DNA from: Euglena gracilis
Taxonomy: Eukaryota; Euglenida; Euglenophyceae; Euglenales
Reading direction: 5' to 3'
Assembly (NCBI GenBank): GCA_039621445.1
Contig: CP154957.1
Coordinates: 26,024,541 to 26,088,540 of the forward strand
DNA: 64,000 nucleotides
In this document: positions 32,189-42,800 of the stretch, in pieces
Layout: the number at the start of each line of letters is the position of its first letter
Numbering within the stretch: the stretch's first letter is position 1
Program-made: the position numbers and the translations under genes
The notes under the pieces: model-generated
The model's database searches: none
What the model saw: only the letters and a program-made list of their open reading frames with translations
What the model was told of the DNA's origin: nothing

Positions 32189-33270
32189 TTGGTCTCAAAA
32201 TGGCGAAAGGTCTAGCGCAGGCGACCACGCCCGGTATTTCCTAATTGTGCGTCAGAAAAGTGTTTCCCTCTTGCAATTCCTTGTTTTTCTTTATTCTGAC
32301 TTCAGGTACAAGCTATTTGAAGGATAAGGAATGCAGTCATACAGGATTTTTTGAACATTGAAGCAGGTACGCCCATCTAAAAGTGTCTTTTGAAGAATGA
32401 TTCTATTGGTCTTTTCTAGTGCATCTGTACCACTTTAAAAAATGTGGCATTTTCTCCAAAATTTGGTCCGCTGGGTGACAATTTTGAGTCCCACCCTCTT
32501 GTGTGGCATGTCTTCTGTTTGGCGTTCTGTTTTTACATCATTTTCTCAGCGTTCTCATGGTTTTCTTGTCGTGTTTTACAACTTTGGAACTTTTGCTGCC
32601 ATTTCACAGAGCTCCAGCTGCAGCTCTGTGTCTTGGGCCTGGTGACTTGGGGACATTTTGGCCTTGCATTCTGTGTTTTCTTGCTTTCCAATTTACTTTC
32701 CTTCGCCTTCAAACTGAAATTCTGTAAATTGAACCCCCGAATTGCCATTGCGTCATGTTTTTTTGTACCACATTGCCTGTCTTCTTTTTTTTTGTCTGTC
32801 ATCTGTCATCCTTGACTCACAGGTTGAGGTGTGAAGAAGCAGAAGATGAACCCAGAAGAGATGAAGAGTAATGAAGTGAAGGATTTAAACTGTTTTTGTC
32901 AGGGTCCTTTGGTATTTTACAGAAAAACACAGGACCCTGTTGCTGTAAACTGTGCTGTCTTCTTTGTTGCAATGTTCACCTTTGCTTTGTTCACCTTTGC
33001 TTTCTGCCTTTGCAGTTCAACAAGGTTGTTTGATTGTTTTTTTCCAAGAGCATTTGAAAAAGGCTTTTTGTAGCGTTCTTGTTCTGAAAACATTCTGTTG
33101 AGCCCCCCCCCCCAGTTTGGTGCAATCTTGGGCCAGACCTTGGGGCATTTTGGGACCCACGTCTTGATTACAGTTCTTAAAGAATTCTTTGAGACTGCCC
33201 CAGTTTGGGAAGCACTTTTAGTGCCACAGGTGGGAACCAGTTTTGGTGCCACACGTGGGGACAAGTTTTT
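32189..33270. other. Non-coding interior of the pogo-like element
   Basis: T-rich, with no credible reading frame. The frames at 32442-32815 consist of hydrophobic translations of T-runs. Nothing recognised. Confidence 0.4.
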
Positions 33271-33424
33271 TGGCCCCCCCATAATTGACACCCCCGACAC
33301 CCTCCAAACCCCCCAGGTAGTGTCAATTATGGGGGGGGTGTCAATTATGGGGGGGGGTCCGAACGGACAAGGCAAAATACAAGGGACTCCTGACAAACCC
33401 CTTGGTCCGTGAGAGTAACTCATT

Positions 33425-33883
33425 TTAGCCGCATGCCAGACACATGCCGGAGCTTGAAACACTCAAGCATCCGGTGTGATACCAAACGGGACACACCGGG
33501 TTGGGACACTGAACGGCATTTGATTGGCGCAACGGACGCTCACAACGAAAGCATCCTGCCCCAGGTGGCAGGGTTGGAACAGGAGGAGGGACACGGTCAC
33601 AAGGGGGTAGGATCGGAATGCCCATTGGCATGGAGGCCGGAGGAGAAGGAGGCCCATCCTCATCAGATTCCTCCTCCTCAACATCAGGATCAATGTCGGA
33701 TTCAGGTTCATCAGGTAGATTCAATTGGGGTTCATCATGACCTCCCAAGGTGTTCAAAACATCCAGGGCAACGTTCGCAAAGTCAGGGGGTGGGTCAGGT
33801 CCAAACACACGCTCCTGATGCGGTGGGTCAACCAACATCGGTCCCAGCGGTGAGAGGATCGGGGCCAAGATGTGCTCCTCCAT
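33425..33883 (-). CDS. PHD-finger protein fragment
   Basis: Encodes 152 residues. The N-terminal part is Pro-rich, followed by a strongly acidic tract (ESDIDPDVEEEESDEDG). The C-terminus is a cysteine-rich module: CFRC, then CPNPVC, WYHTGC and CLAC. The spacing C-x2-C-x9-C-x4-C-x4-H-x2-C-x8-C-x2-C is that of a compact PHD finger, a histone-tail reader. It sits between the pogo-like element and the resumed gag. It may be cargo of a larger insertion (31556-34236) or part of the chromovirus gag. Short tandem repeats (ACCAACCTAGCCGG) lie directly upstream (33908-33962). Confidence 0.5.
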   Translation of the reverse strand: MEEHILAPILSPLGPMLVDPPHQERVFGPDPPPDFANVALDVLNTLGGHDEPQLNLPDEPESDIDPDVEEEESDEDGPPSPPASMPMGIPILPPCDRVPPPVPTLPPGAGCFRCERPLRQSNAVQCPNPVCPVWYHTGCLSVSSSGMCLACG

Positions 33884-34236
33884 CCCGTGTTGGGGGCGTT
33901 TGGCCGGACCAACCTAGCCGGCTGGCCAGACCAACCTAGCCGGATGGCAGACCAACCTAGCCAGCCAACATGCTGCCCCCCAGCTGTCCGTCCAGATGAA
34001 AGCCATTTTCGCTAGCCGCCCGGCTATCCAGACCAAACAATACGTACGCTGCACGCAGTCATGGCTTGAGCAGGAAAAAGAATTGTGTGTGTTCTGGACG
34101 GGACTTTCTTCACCCGTGCCAAAGTTTGCTGCCACAAGGTCGCCGTGCTGAATGTTCCGAGCAAAATGCCGCCCGCCTGTTAGCTTTATCCCGTGGGTGC
34201 TCCGGACAAAAAGAAACCTGTCGGAGGAGGCCCCCC

Positions 34237-34788
34237 CCGGGGGTATTGCTCAACCAATTCTTCAAAAGAAATGCGCCTGCCAATGACCAATTGTCTGGCG
34301 CGTTCTTTTTCATCCCTGGGGAGGCAATCGATGAATTCCATCTTGATTACCTCGGTGTTGTCATCTTGGGTGGGTCCCTTCAAATCCCAATAATATTCCC
34401 AATCGCGGAAAAATTGTTTCCATGTGGTAGGGTCAACGTCCCATTGGGGCTTCACCTTGTTCGCTATCGCGATGGTGCCTTTGAAATCTTTCTGAGAAAC
34501 CCGTGGCCCTTTGGTGGTATTCCAGGGGTGTGGGCCCGGGCGCGAATTCGCACCATGTGCGGGTACTCCGATGGTTGCACCAAGGGTATTGTTGGGGTTA
34601 TTTTGCGATTGCGCATGGAACATACCACTTAGTGTACCATAGGTACCATGCACATTTGGGGAATCGCGATTGCGCGAATGGTGATGCGGTTGCGCATGTG
34701 GGGGTGAGGTATCACATGGTTGCACCATTGGTGCTACTAAGCGAATTTGGGAGGTATGACCAATACCCGGTGTGGGGGTGCGGATCAT
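34237..34788 (-). CDS. Gag core segment
   Basis: ATG at 34788, in frame with the preceding gag ORF across one TAA. After a low-complexity N-terminus it contains the gag-type core: FKGTIAIANKVKPQWDVD, WKQFFRDWEYYWDLKG, EFIDCLPRDEKERARQL and SFEELVEQY. It is cut by the inserted DNA at about 34236 and continues at 31555. Confidence 0.6.
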
Positions 34789-34824
34789 ACCACGAATTAG
34801 TTCGGATTCCCGAATCTCTTGATT

Positions 34825-36528
34825 TTAGAGGGGGGTGGGTCTGGTTTTTGCTTGAAAACCCGACTCATCATCCGAAAACTCGTCCATTGGGACTGGTAAT
34901 ACTAATGGGGGGACCACCGCATGAGTGGAAACGCGATGTGGTGGCAATGTGCCTGTGGACTCGGGAATTGGTGCGCGAATAGCGCTTTTGGAGCTGGAAG
35001 ATGCGGTAAGTGTGCCAACCACACCCGATTGCGGGTTTTGGTGGATGGAACGCATTTGTGTGTGAATTTGGTCCAAATTTGTTGCAAATTCATGCACACT
35101 TTGCTCCAAATGGTCAACAACCTGCCAATTGTCGGTTATCCGACCCACATCCTCCTGCAAACGCTTAATCCGCCTACGGTATGAGGGTAGTTCATCCAAA
35201 AGCGGGATTTTGTCAGAAATTGACTGAAAATCGTGCGAAATTGCACCAAACCCAGTGTCCAATTCCTGTACTCTTGTCACCAAAGTGCGCATCGCACTGG
35301 AAATGGCCTCCAATTGTGGAGATGGCTTGGTGGGTTGGTCCGAATGCGGACTTTTGACCTTTTCAACCATTGGCTGTTCCATCAAGACAGAAACTTGCGC
35401 GGATAGCGCGGTAATGTCATTTTGCAGTTTTGTGACATCCTGCTTCACCGTTTTCTCGGTGTTAATGAGACTGTCACAGAATCCTTGCATGATTTGGTGA
35501 TTTTCCGCGCGCATTTCAGCGCAAATCTTGTCCAAGTGTGTTTTTGGGAGTGTGGGGGTAGGTGTTGGTAATGGCAATGTGCCTTGGGGTGGTGATTGCA
35601 CCTGAAGCATTTTTGTGCTCATTTCTTGCATGCTTTTGTGCAAATCCGCTATCGCGGTGTGAATGCCGGTAACATCCGGGGTCCTATCAGCTACTTCCGC
35701 ATAACGGGTGTGCAACTTAGCCAATGAGGCTTCAATGTTACCAACATTCTGTTGTAACTGTTTGTGCAAATCGGACATGGTGGCCTTGAGTCCACTAATA
35801 TCCGGTGTTGGTGCACGGGTTGCCGCATTGCGGTTCTGCAAATCCGCGATTGCGGTTCGGAATTCCATTGTGTCATTTTGCCACTGTTGTTGCAAATTCT
35901 CAATCCTACTCGCGATATTCGCGATTTGGGTGTGAAAACTTGCAATTTCAGCGGGAATATCACCACAATGGCAAGATTTCTGCTCCAATCGGGAAAGTCT
36001 TTCCTCCAATTGTTGCACATACTTGCGGCGGGCAAAACTTTCTTTGGCTTGGGCAGAAAAGTGGGTAAAATTCGCGGAATCACCGCTCAACTGGAAAATG
36101 CTCTGTTGCGCTTCCTGAAATGCGGTTGCAAGTGTGGAGAATTGCTCCATTGTAATATATTGTCCCAAATCGGGATTTTTGATGGGGGGCTCATGCAACT
36201 TTTGCTGCAATTGTGGAAAAATTGCCGTAATTGGCTCCAATTGATGGGACAAAGCTTGCAAACTATGTTGCATGTTGGAGAAAATCGCATCATTGCGGGA
36301 CTGTGTTTCACACATGGCTTCACTCACTTTTTGGAAGTGTTGTGGCAAATATGCCTGCAAATGTGTGTCTATCCCTTGCCGCAAAGTTGCTAGGTCCACA
36401 TTGGTGGATTGAAAGTTTGTTTGGCAATATTGGCCAACATCACGCACATAACTCCAAAGGTAATTCAGCTTGTGTTCTACAACCTTTTGGTTGTTTTCAT
36501 CAAAGTCCAAAACCTTGTTAAGTGTCAT
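34825..36528 (-). CDS. Gag coiled-coil segment
   Basis: 567 residues beginning at ATG 36528. It is almost wholly helical, with heptad-like Leu/Ile/Gln spacing (MEFRTAIADLQNRN, ISGLKATMSDLHKQLQQ, IHTAIADLHKSMQEM), and includes repeats of about 35 residues with IADLHK/MSDLHK. The C-terminus is acidic and Pro-rich. It would oligomerise in the particle shell. It ends at TAA (34825-34827), 36 nt before the next in-frame ATG. Confidence 0.6.
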   Translation of the reverse strand: MTLNKVLDFDENNQKVVEHKLNYLWSYVRDVGQYCQTNFQSTNVDLATLRQGIDTHLQAYLPQHFQKVSEAMCETQSRNDAIFSNMQHSLQALSHQLEPITAIFPQLQQKLHEPPIKNPDLGQYITMEQFSTLATAFQEAQQSIFQLSGDSANFTHFSAQAKESFARRKYVQQLEERLSRLEQKSCHCGDIPAEIASFHTQIANIASRIENLQQQWQNDTMEFRTAIADLQNRNAATRAPTPDISGLKATMSDLHKQLQQNVGNIEASLAKLHTRYAEVADRTPDVTGIHTAIADLHKSMQEMSTKMLQVQSPPQGTLPLPTPTPTLPKTHLDKICAEMRAENHQIMQGFCDSLINTEKTVKQDVTKLQNDITALSAQVSVLMEQPMVEKVKSPHSDQPTKPSPQLEAISSAMRTLVTRVQELDTGFGAISHDFQSISDKIPLLDELPSYRRRIKRLQEDVGRITDNWQVVDHLEQSVHEFATNLDQIHTQMRSIHQNPQSGVVGTLTASSSSKSAIRAPIPESTGTLPPHRVSTHAVVPPLVLPVPMDEFSDDESGFQAKTRPTPL

Positions 36529-36564
36529 AGCGCAATCCGCTACACAAGCGTGGACATGGGAAAT

Positions 36565-37218
36565 TTACCGCGTTAGCGGGTGGTCCACTGGAAGATTTGC
36601 GACTATGCGCTGAATCACGGTGATGGGTTGAGGGGAAATATTTTCCAACTCTTCCGCATCACTGCTCATGGACTCTGTGGGACTTGTATAAGCCGGAACT
36701 GTCAAACGCATCTCCGGATGCCATGGCAATGCCGGAAAAGAACCCGTATCGGGTGGTGCGGGCAATTGTCCAATCGGACTTGTGGGGGGGAGCATAGGGG
36801 GGGGCTGAAAGAAACATGGTGTTTCTAACCCTCCCTCAACAAAAATTTGCCGTGGCGTATCCGTCTCAGAGTCAAATGTGCCTATCGGCACCAGTGCGAG
36901 ATCTCGCTGGGGGGAATGGGTGTTAGCCAATCGGCTTTCCAACAAAAGGGGTTGTGCCTGTTGAGCATGGGGTTGCTCTATAGAGCTTGACACCGATAGG
37001 TGTGCGGATGCCCATTGGGCGGGGGGAGGATTACTCGACACAGATACCGATAGGTGTGACACACGCGGGGAAGGAGGATTATCTTTGGAATGGATCAATG
37101 CTTGATTACCCCTATGGGGTTGTGAATGCTCAATAGAGCTGGTCAATGGTGCTGCATGTTCAAGTCCACGAAGTGAACCAATCAATGCAGCGTAGTCGAT
37201 GGGAGTTGTGCTCTGCAT
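36565..37218 (-). CDS. Gag N-terminal segment
   Basis: The likely start is ATG at 37218 (MQSTTPIDYAALIGSLRGL); the open frame extends upstream to about 37437, but that part looks like UTR. The sequence is Ser/Pro-rich with near-repeats (RVSHLSVSVSSNPPPAQW, SAHLSVSSSIEQPHAQQ). It ends at TAA (36565-36567), again exactly 36 nt before the next in-frame ATG. No known domain. Confidence 0.5.
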   Translation of the reverse strand: MQSTTPIDYAALIGSLRGLEHAAPLTSSIEHSQPHRGNQALIHSKDNPPSPRVSHLSVSVSSNPPPAQWASAHLSVSSSIEQPHAQQAQPLLLESRLANTHSPQRDLALVPIGTFDSETDTPRQIFVEGGLETPCFFQPPPMLPPTSPIGQLPAPPDTGSFPALPWHPEMRLTVPAYTSPTESMSSDAEELENISPQPITVIQRIVANLPVDHPLTR

Positions 37219-37590
37219 TTTTAAGGCAAAAATACAAAAAATAAAGTGTAAATTGTGGTGTAAAATGCAGAAACAAGTGCAAAAAGTGAGGATAGTATAA
37301 AAAGTATGCAGAGACCCGAACTCTGAGGTTTGAAGCAGCGTATACTGCGAACCGTCAGAGGACGTGTCCGTGCGTACGGCTTTGGCCGGAAACGGCTTGT
37401 AGTGCCTGTGTTCGCCTATAGGCGGGGCACCACACAACCGTTTGCGGTCAAAAGGATCAAAAAACCTAAACTGCTACCAAGTGTACGTCCTACCTTATCG
37501 CTTTCGCCCTTTGGTGCGCAGAAAAAAGTTATAAGTAGGAGTAACAAGAAAAATATAAAAATGAATATAAAAGTTGTATTGCCCTTTTCC
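37219..37590. other. Chromovirus 5' leader and interrupted 336-bp repeat
   Basis: About 37219-37480 is a gag leader without recognisable motifs. 37481-37590 is the first 110 bp of the 336-bp repeat, cut by E1 and resuming at 49876. Confidence 0.6.
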
Positions 37591-38428
37591 TGTTTACCGG
37601 CCCCACCCCCTGTGCGCCGCCGGTCGCCCCCGCGACCGGCAAGTCCCGGTGGGCCGAGGGCCCGGGGGGGTCCTCGCCGTCGTGGATAACCACCGACAGC
37701 AGGGGGGTGGGTGTTTCCGGGGTGGGGCCTGCGCTTTCTCGGGGAATTGGTGGGCTCAAGCCAACCCCCATTTTTTCACCCAGGTGATTTCCCCAACCCC
37801 AGCCGGCGCGTAGGATCGTTTTTTCAATGTTTTCCGAAATTTTTGTGAAAAACGAAAAATCTGCCATTGCAATGAAATCGAACTTTTCTCTCTGAAATCT
37901 CACTTTTCTCTCTTTCTCACTCTCACACTCTCTTGCACAAACCAACCCACAAACCAACCCACTGAAGCTGAAATGAATCCCAACCCACTGGAGAAGCAAT
38001 CACACTGTTTGAAATCTGTGAGAGTGACTGAATGTAATGAAAAAAACAACCTGGGGCAAGGAAGAGGGGTATAGGGAATAGAAGTGGCGGTGAGGGTGGT
38101 GTTGTAGGGTCTCCTTCTTGATTTCAATACCAAATTGCCTTCAATAAGTCCACCAACAATGTAATGACCAACAATATAACTGCCAATTCCAATTCAACAA
38201 TGTGATTGATCAAATCCAATTCAATGTATTTCTTCTTTGCCAAATGATGGGGATAATGGGGAAAACCCCTCAAGTTCTGTGAAAAATGACAAATTTGAAA
38301 GCGCAAACTAATTTGACCCGCTTCCAATTTAAGTCGCGGGTTTTTTTAACTGGTTGGCTGTTACCCGCCACTTTGAAATTTGCGCTTTCTGGCAATTTTT
38401 GGCTGCCGGCGAAAGCCGGCGGCCGACA
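37591..38428 (-). repeat. E1 3' LTR
   Basis: Begins TG and ends CA in either orientation (TGTTTACCGG and GGCCGACA on the plus strand). It contains the same gag 5' coding sequence as the other LTR (MADFSFFTK), here leading nowhere. Differences from the 5' LTR are at about 37642 (A/G) and 38375 (C/G). Confidence 0.95.
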
Positions 38429-38440
38429 CCCCCTCCCTTG
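38429..38440 (-). promoter_or_regulatory. E1 polypurine tract
   Basis: Read on the minus strand, AAGGGAGGGGG directly abuts the 3' LTR. The flanking 25 bp are identical in E2 except for one base. Confidence 0.8.
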
Positions 38441-39531
38441 CGACCTTAGTCGGACACCAAAAACTCGCCCCCCCCCCCCTCCTCACCAAAGAGGGGGGAA
38501 CTCCTCCAATCGGCACTCCTTCACCCAAAGCCTATGTCCCACACCCATTTTCCCTTGAATCAACAAATGGGAAACAAACTTCAGGGACTATGGCTTTCAA
38601 GTGCCTTCAAACCTTTGGGAGAGACTTGGTTCACCAACCAATGGATATTTGGCTGCCCCCCCCCCCCGCTTCTCACGGGTGGAATGAGGGTCTTCACCAA
38701 GATCTGCCCCCCCCCTTTCCAACGGGTCGGGGGATTTTTGGTAAAAATTCGGTTGGCGCCCCCCCCCCCCTCGGGTCGGGGGGTTTTTGGTTCAAATTCG
38801 TCAAGCCCCCCCCCCTCCTCGGGCCGGGGGCTTTTTTTTTTAAAAAATTCAAGCGCCCCCCCCCCTCCTCGGGGCCGGGGGGATTTTTGTCCAAAAATCA
38901 AACGCCCCCCCCCCCTCCTCGGGCCGGGGGATTTTTTGTCCAAAAAAATCGAGCGCCCCCCCCCCCTCCTCGGGCCGGGGGGATTTTTTGTCCAAAAAAA
39001 TCGAGCGCCCCCCCCCCCTCCTCGGGCCGGGGGTTTTTTGTCCAAAAAAATCGAGCGCCCCCCCCCCTCCTCGGGCCGGGGGGGACTTTTGTCAAACCGA
39101 GTGGGGGCTCATAATGTGCCATATGTAATGTGGACTGCCAACCACAATATAATCCATCATCTCAAAGAATCAATCTCCAAACCCTAGCAACACCGGGAGA
39201 CCGGGAGGTAAGAGGAAGGGACGGCAAATATAGAAAGTGCGGTGGGGCAATGCGCGCAGTGGGGCAAATGTAATAGTGTACAATGCGGCGGCGAATGCAA
39301 TGAGGTGCCCCTTGCCCCCGGCCCCCTTGCGGAGCCTCTTTCTACCTTTCTCCTTGGCAAATTCTTGCATTTGTACATTCTCCCACACACCCGTGCGCGT
39401 GTGCGCACACTCACACACGGACGTGCAAAGCCGGCTTTTTGAATTTTGGTGTTGGGTTAAAAACAGCACTTTGCCTTCCCATTTGGCTCACGGTAGAGCC
39501 TTGGACAGGGCCTTATGGCTCACCTTAGAGC
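38441..39531. repeat. E1 3' non-coding region with a ~60-bp tandem array
   Basis: About 38645-39085 holds roughly eight units of C-run, TCCTCGGGCCGGGGG, a T-run and GTCCAAAAAAATCGAGCG. Plus-strand Pro/Gly-rich frames here come from the repeat. 39180-39530 has no gene. Confidence 0.7.
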
Positions 39532-39864
39532 CTACGGCCCACCATCAATTTTTAATTCGGACATTATGTCCATTTTCACTTTTTTCTCACGACAATACTT
39601 TACAAACTCCCCACTGAAACGGTGAATGAAATTTCCAGCCGGTTCCCAGGTTTCCTCCCCGTCCTCATATCCGACCCACTTGGTCAAAAATTCCCATTTT
39701 CCATCTTTTCCTTTCCGGTGCCTCAGAATTTTTTCCACCTCCCACTCATCAGGTAATGCCTCTTCTTCTTTTTCGGTTCGTTTATAATAAAAAAGAGGCA
39801 CCCCCTTACCTTCCACTTGGGGTTCCCGATACTTCTTCAAAAAACTCCTATGTGCTTTCTCCAC
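39532..39864 (-). CDS. E1 chromodomain (displaced C-terminus of pol)
   Basis: Contains DEWEVEKILRHRKG and EFLTKWVGYEDGEETWEP, then NFIHRF, a canonical chromodomain with the aromatic residues expected to cage methyl-lysine. It is separated from pol by two one-base frame changes within G-runs (about 39897-39904 and 39868-39873). Between them the third frame reads SYVIEMKWGG, the expected connecting sequence. It was therefore one pol protein; the breaks are either sequencing errors in homopolymers or recent mutations. Confidence 0.8.
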   Translation of the reverse strand: MEKAHRSFLKKYREPQVEGKGVPLFYYKRTEKEEEALPDEWEVEKILRHRKGKDGKWEFLTKWVGYEDGEETWEPAGNFIHRFSGEFVKYCREKKVKMDIMSELKIDGGP

Positions 39865-39879
39865 CCCATTTCATCTCAA

Positions 39880-42800
39880 TTACATAACTCCGTTCCCCCC
39901 CTCTCCCCTCACGACCCCAGGTCCCACCCACCTAGAGTCAAGCTTCTCACCCGACCCCTCGGGTCTCTTATACCAAACTGTCGTCCCCACCTTTAGAGGA
40001 TCCATTTCCTCCTTCCCCTTATTTATCCTTGCCACCTCCTCCTCATGCTTTTTGTTGAGTATCCTAGCCACCCTCCCATCAATGTCTTGCATCCTTCGGA
40101 AAAACTCCACCGAATCCTCACATTCTTTGGGTGGTTGGTAGGGTACCCCTGCCAATGGTCTTTCCCTTCCAGTCACAATTTCATATGGGCTCAATCCGCT
40201 TTCCCCCTTTACGTCATGAATTCGGTCCAAAACTTGGGGTAAAGCTTCAACCCAATTAATTTTTTCCTCCACGTACAATTTTCTCAACACCTCCATTACC
40301 TGCTGTCCGGCTCTCTCAACCCTCCTGTTTGCTTGGTGGTGGTACGCTTGGGAATACGCTTGCCTAATCCCCAAAAGTGCACACATGTTTTTCCACCAAG
40401 TGCTTGTGAAATGGCTCCCTTGGTCACTTGAGATGACCGAGGGAACCCCAAAAGGCCTCCACTGATTTTTCACCATTTCCTTAGCCAACTTGGCACCGGT
40501 TAATCCCTTGTCCTTGCATGCAACCCCCACAATCCAACCCGAATGCCTATCCACACAAAGGGCTAGGGTGTCATACTCCCCCCCATCGTGTAAAACCCTT
40601 GTCATTCGAAACAAATCGATGGCAACACTTGTCATTAGTGCAGGGGGTATGGGTGTGGACTCGATCGGTCCTTTCAAACTCTCCCCCCTCACACTCGCTT
40701 GGCATGTGGAACAATTTTTGCTGCAATTTTGGTTGAGTTGTATTGCAGCCTTTTCATCATCCCAAACAAAACGGATTGCCATGTGTTTCCAAACTTTTTC
40801 AGGGCCAACGTGCCCCAAAAACTCGTGAATTTCTTGAATCACCAAGTGTTGAAAACTTTCAGGCACACACAACTTTTCTTCAAAAAACAATTGGCCATTT
40901 AGCACTTTGAAGCCCTTTGGCCAAATTGAATCGCCTTTGGTAGCTACCCATTTTTCTTTCCATGTGGGGCAGTGGGAATATGCTTCCCCCCAATCACGCT
41001 CCCATACGGGCTTAATATCCTTAGGGTGCGTACTTGGCAGGGCGTCCCCCACTTCCATACGAGTGTCCCCCCTCGAACTTTCAGCCGTCTCCGGGACAGG
41101 GGTCGTCTCCCCCCCCACTTTCTCATCCCAAAAATGAACTCGTTTCTTTTCTTTCCTGGGCCCTTGTGAGTGGGTGTCCACAGGGGTGTCTTTTCCTCCT
41201 GGGTCTACCCCACCCTCGGTTCCCCTCCTTGTGCACTCTCCTTTTTCCTCCTCAGGTGTTACGTTTTTGCCACTACGGGTTGTCACCCCCCGTATCCAGG
41301 CATTACGTAAATTGGGCTGGTTTTTGATTCTTATCTCCAAACACTGTTTTTCCTCTTCTTTTTCCTCCCGGATAAAATTTTCCATTTCATCCTTGTCTTC
41401 GGCTGACCCGTGCTTACTTATATCCCTTAGGGCCTGTGAAGCTGGGTATGCCCACCGACTAAGGATATCGGCTATGGTATTTTCTTTACCCGGGATATAT
41501 CCCACCGTCAAATCATACTTGGAGAAAATTTGATGCCATCTCGCCCTCCTCCCAACCGGACCACTGGGGGTGTCTAGGACCTCCCTTGTCCAAGACTCCA
41601 AACTTTGGTGGTCGGTTAAAACCAAAACGGGTTGCAATCCAATCCAACTCTCCCATTTTTGTAGTGCCAAAATTATGGCGTACGTCTCCAACTCCCTGGG
41701 GGTCCATTTTCTTTGCCCCTCGGTCAATTTTCGAGACATAAAAGCCACTGGCACAGTTTTTTTCTCAATCACATCCTGGGCTGTGGGTCTTCCTCCCCCC
41801 TCCTTCATTTGCTCTAACGTTGCCCCCACGGCGTACCCACTGGCATCAACCCTTAGCACAAAGGGTTTATCTGGGTCTACCCGTTGCAACATTAGGCCCG
41901 AACACAACCTTTTTTTCAGCTCCTCAAAAGCTTTTAAATCCTCCCCATCAAATTCCACAGGTTTTCGACTTCCTTTCTTTCCCACCTCCCTGGGGACTTT
42001 CAATTTGTCTTGCAGCCGGGCAGCTACTTCCGCATACATGTGAATGTATGCATTGTAATAATTTGTGAATCCCAAAAAGGCTCTCAAAGCCGTAATTGTT
42101 TTTGGAACCTCCCACTTTTCGATCGCTCGTAACTTACCCGGTGCAGGCCTCCTAGTCCCGTTTCCTAAAATTTGTCCACAAAATTCAACCTCCTCCACAA
42201 AAAGTTTGGCTTTGAATTCATCAGCCACCAAAAGTTCTGTTTTGAGCACTTCCAACACCCTCCTCAAATCTTTTTCATGTGCCCCCACTAGATCCTCCCC
42301 TTCCCCGACCGTTGTCCCCACCAGTATGTCGTCTATGTACCCTGTGGCGATATCCCTTACTGGTGTCAAACGGTCATCGATCATTTGCTGAAATTGCTGG
42401 GGGGCATTTGTCAAACCCATTACGTTCACCCTCCACTGAAAAATGCCTTTGGGGGTGAAACAACACGTTATGGGTCGACTTTCTGGGTGCAAGGGTTGTT
42501 GGTGAAAAGCTTGCTTCAAATCGATAATCGAAAACATTTGGTTTGCACCATGTTTGACCAAAATGTCTTCAATTTTGGGTAGGGGGTAGTTGCATCGCCT
42601 TGTTTGGCTGTTTGGCCCCCTGAGGTCCACCACCCCCCTCCAAGGAAAATCGTTGGATTTTTTTGGAACTGGAAAAGTCTGGGACAGCCATTCAGAATTT
42701 TTGGCTGTGGCTGGCTCAATGTATTTTTTGTCGAGCCAGTCTTGTGTGATTTTTTCAAGTGCCTCTTTCCGCTCACCGTGCATGAAAAAAGGCTTCTGTC

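Larger units (their letters stand above)
31556..33358. mobile_element. Non-autonomous pogo-like element with CCCCCCATAATTGAC ends
   Basis: The left end carries two tandem copies of C-run plus ATAATTGAC (31558-31605). The right end carries inverted copies (about 33325-33356) plus one direct copy (33278). It sits inside the chromovirus gag. It contains 5' and 3' scraps of a transposase gene, a GGAC microsatellite and about 1 kb of non-coding sequence, i.e. an internally deleted DNA transposon. Confidence 0.6.
24797..37590 (-). mobile_element. Degenerate Ty3/gypsy chromovirus
   Basis: Reads right to left: coiled-coil gag, gag core, two zinc knuckles, aspartic protease, Dam-like domain, RT, RNase H, zinc-binding/integrase and chromodomain. 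The order and the C-terminal chromodomain are those of chromoviruses. Coding is broken by in-frame stops (36565, 34825, 30391, 29500), C-run frameshifts (about 28235, 27550, 27100) and inserted DNA elements (25684-25933; 31556-34236). LTRs were not identified. Confidence 0.75.

Noticed and set aside
38380-39114. Plus-strand Pro/Gly-rich 244-residue frame
   Set aside because: Generated by the ~60-bp tandem array in E1's 3' non-coding region and on the wrong strand for the element.
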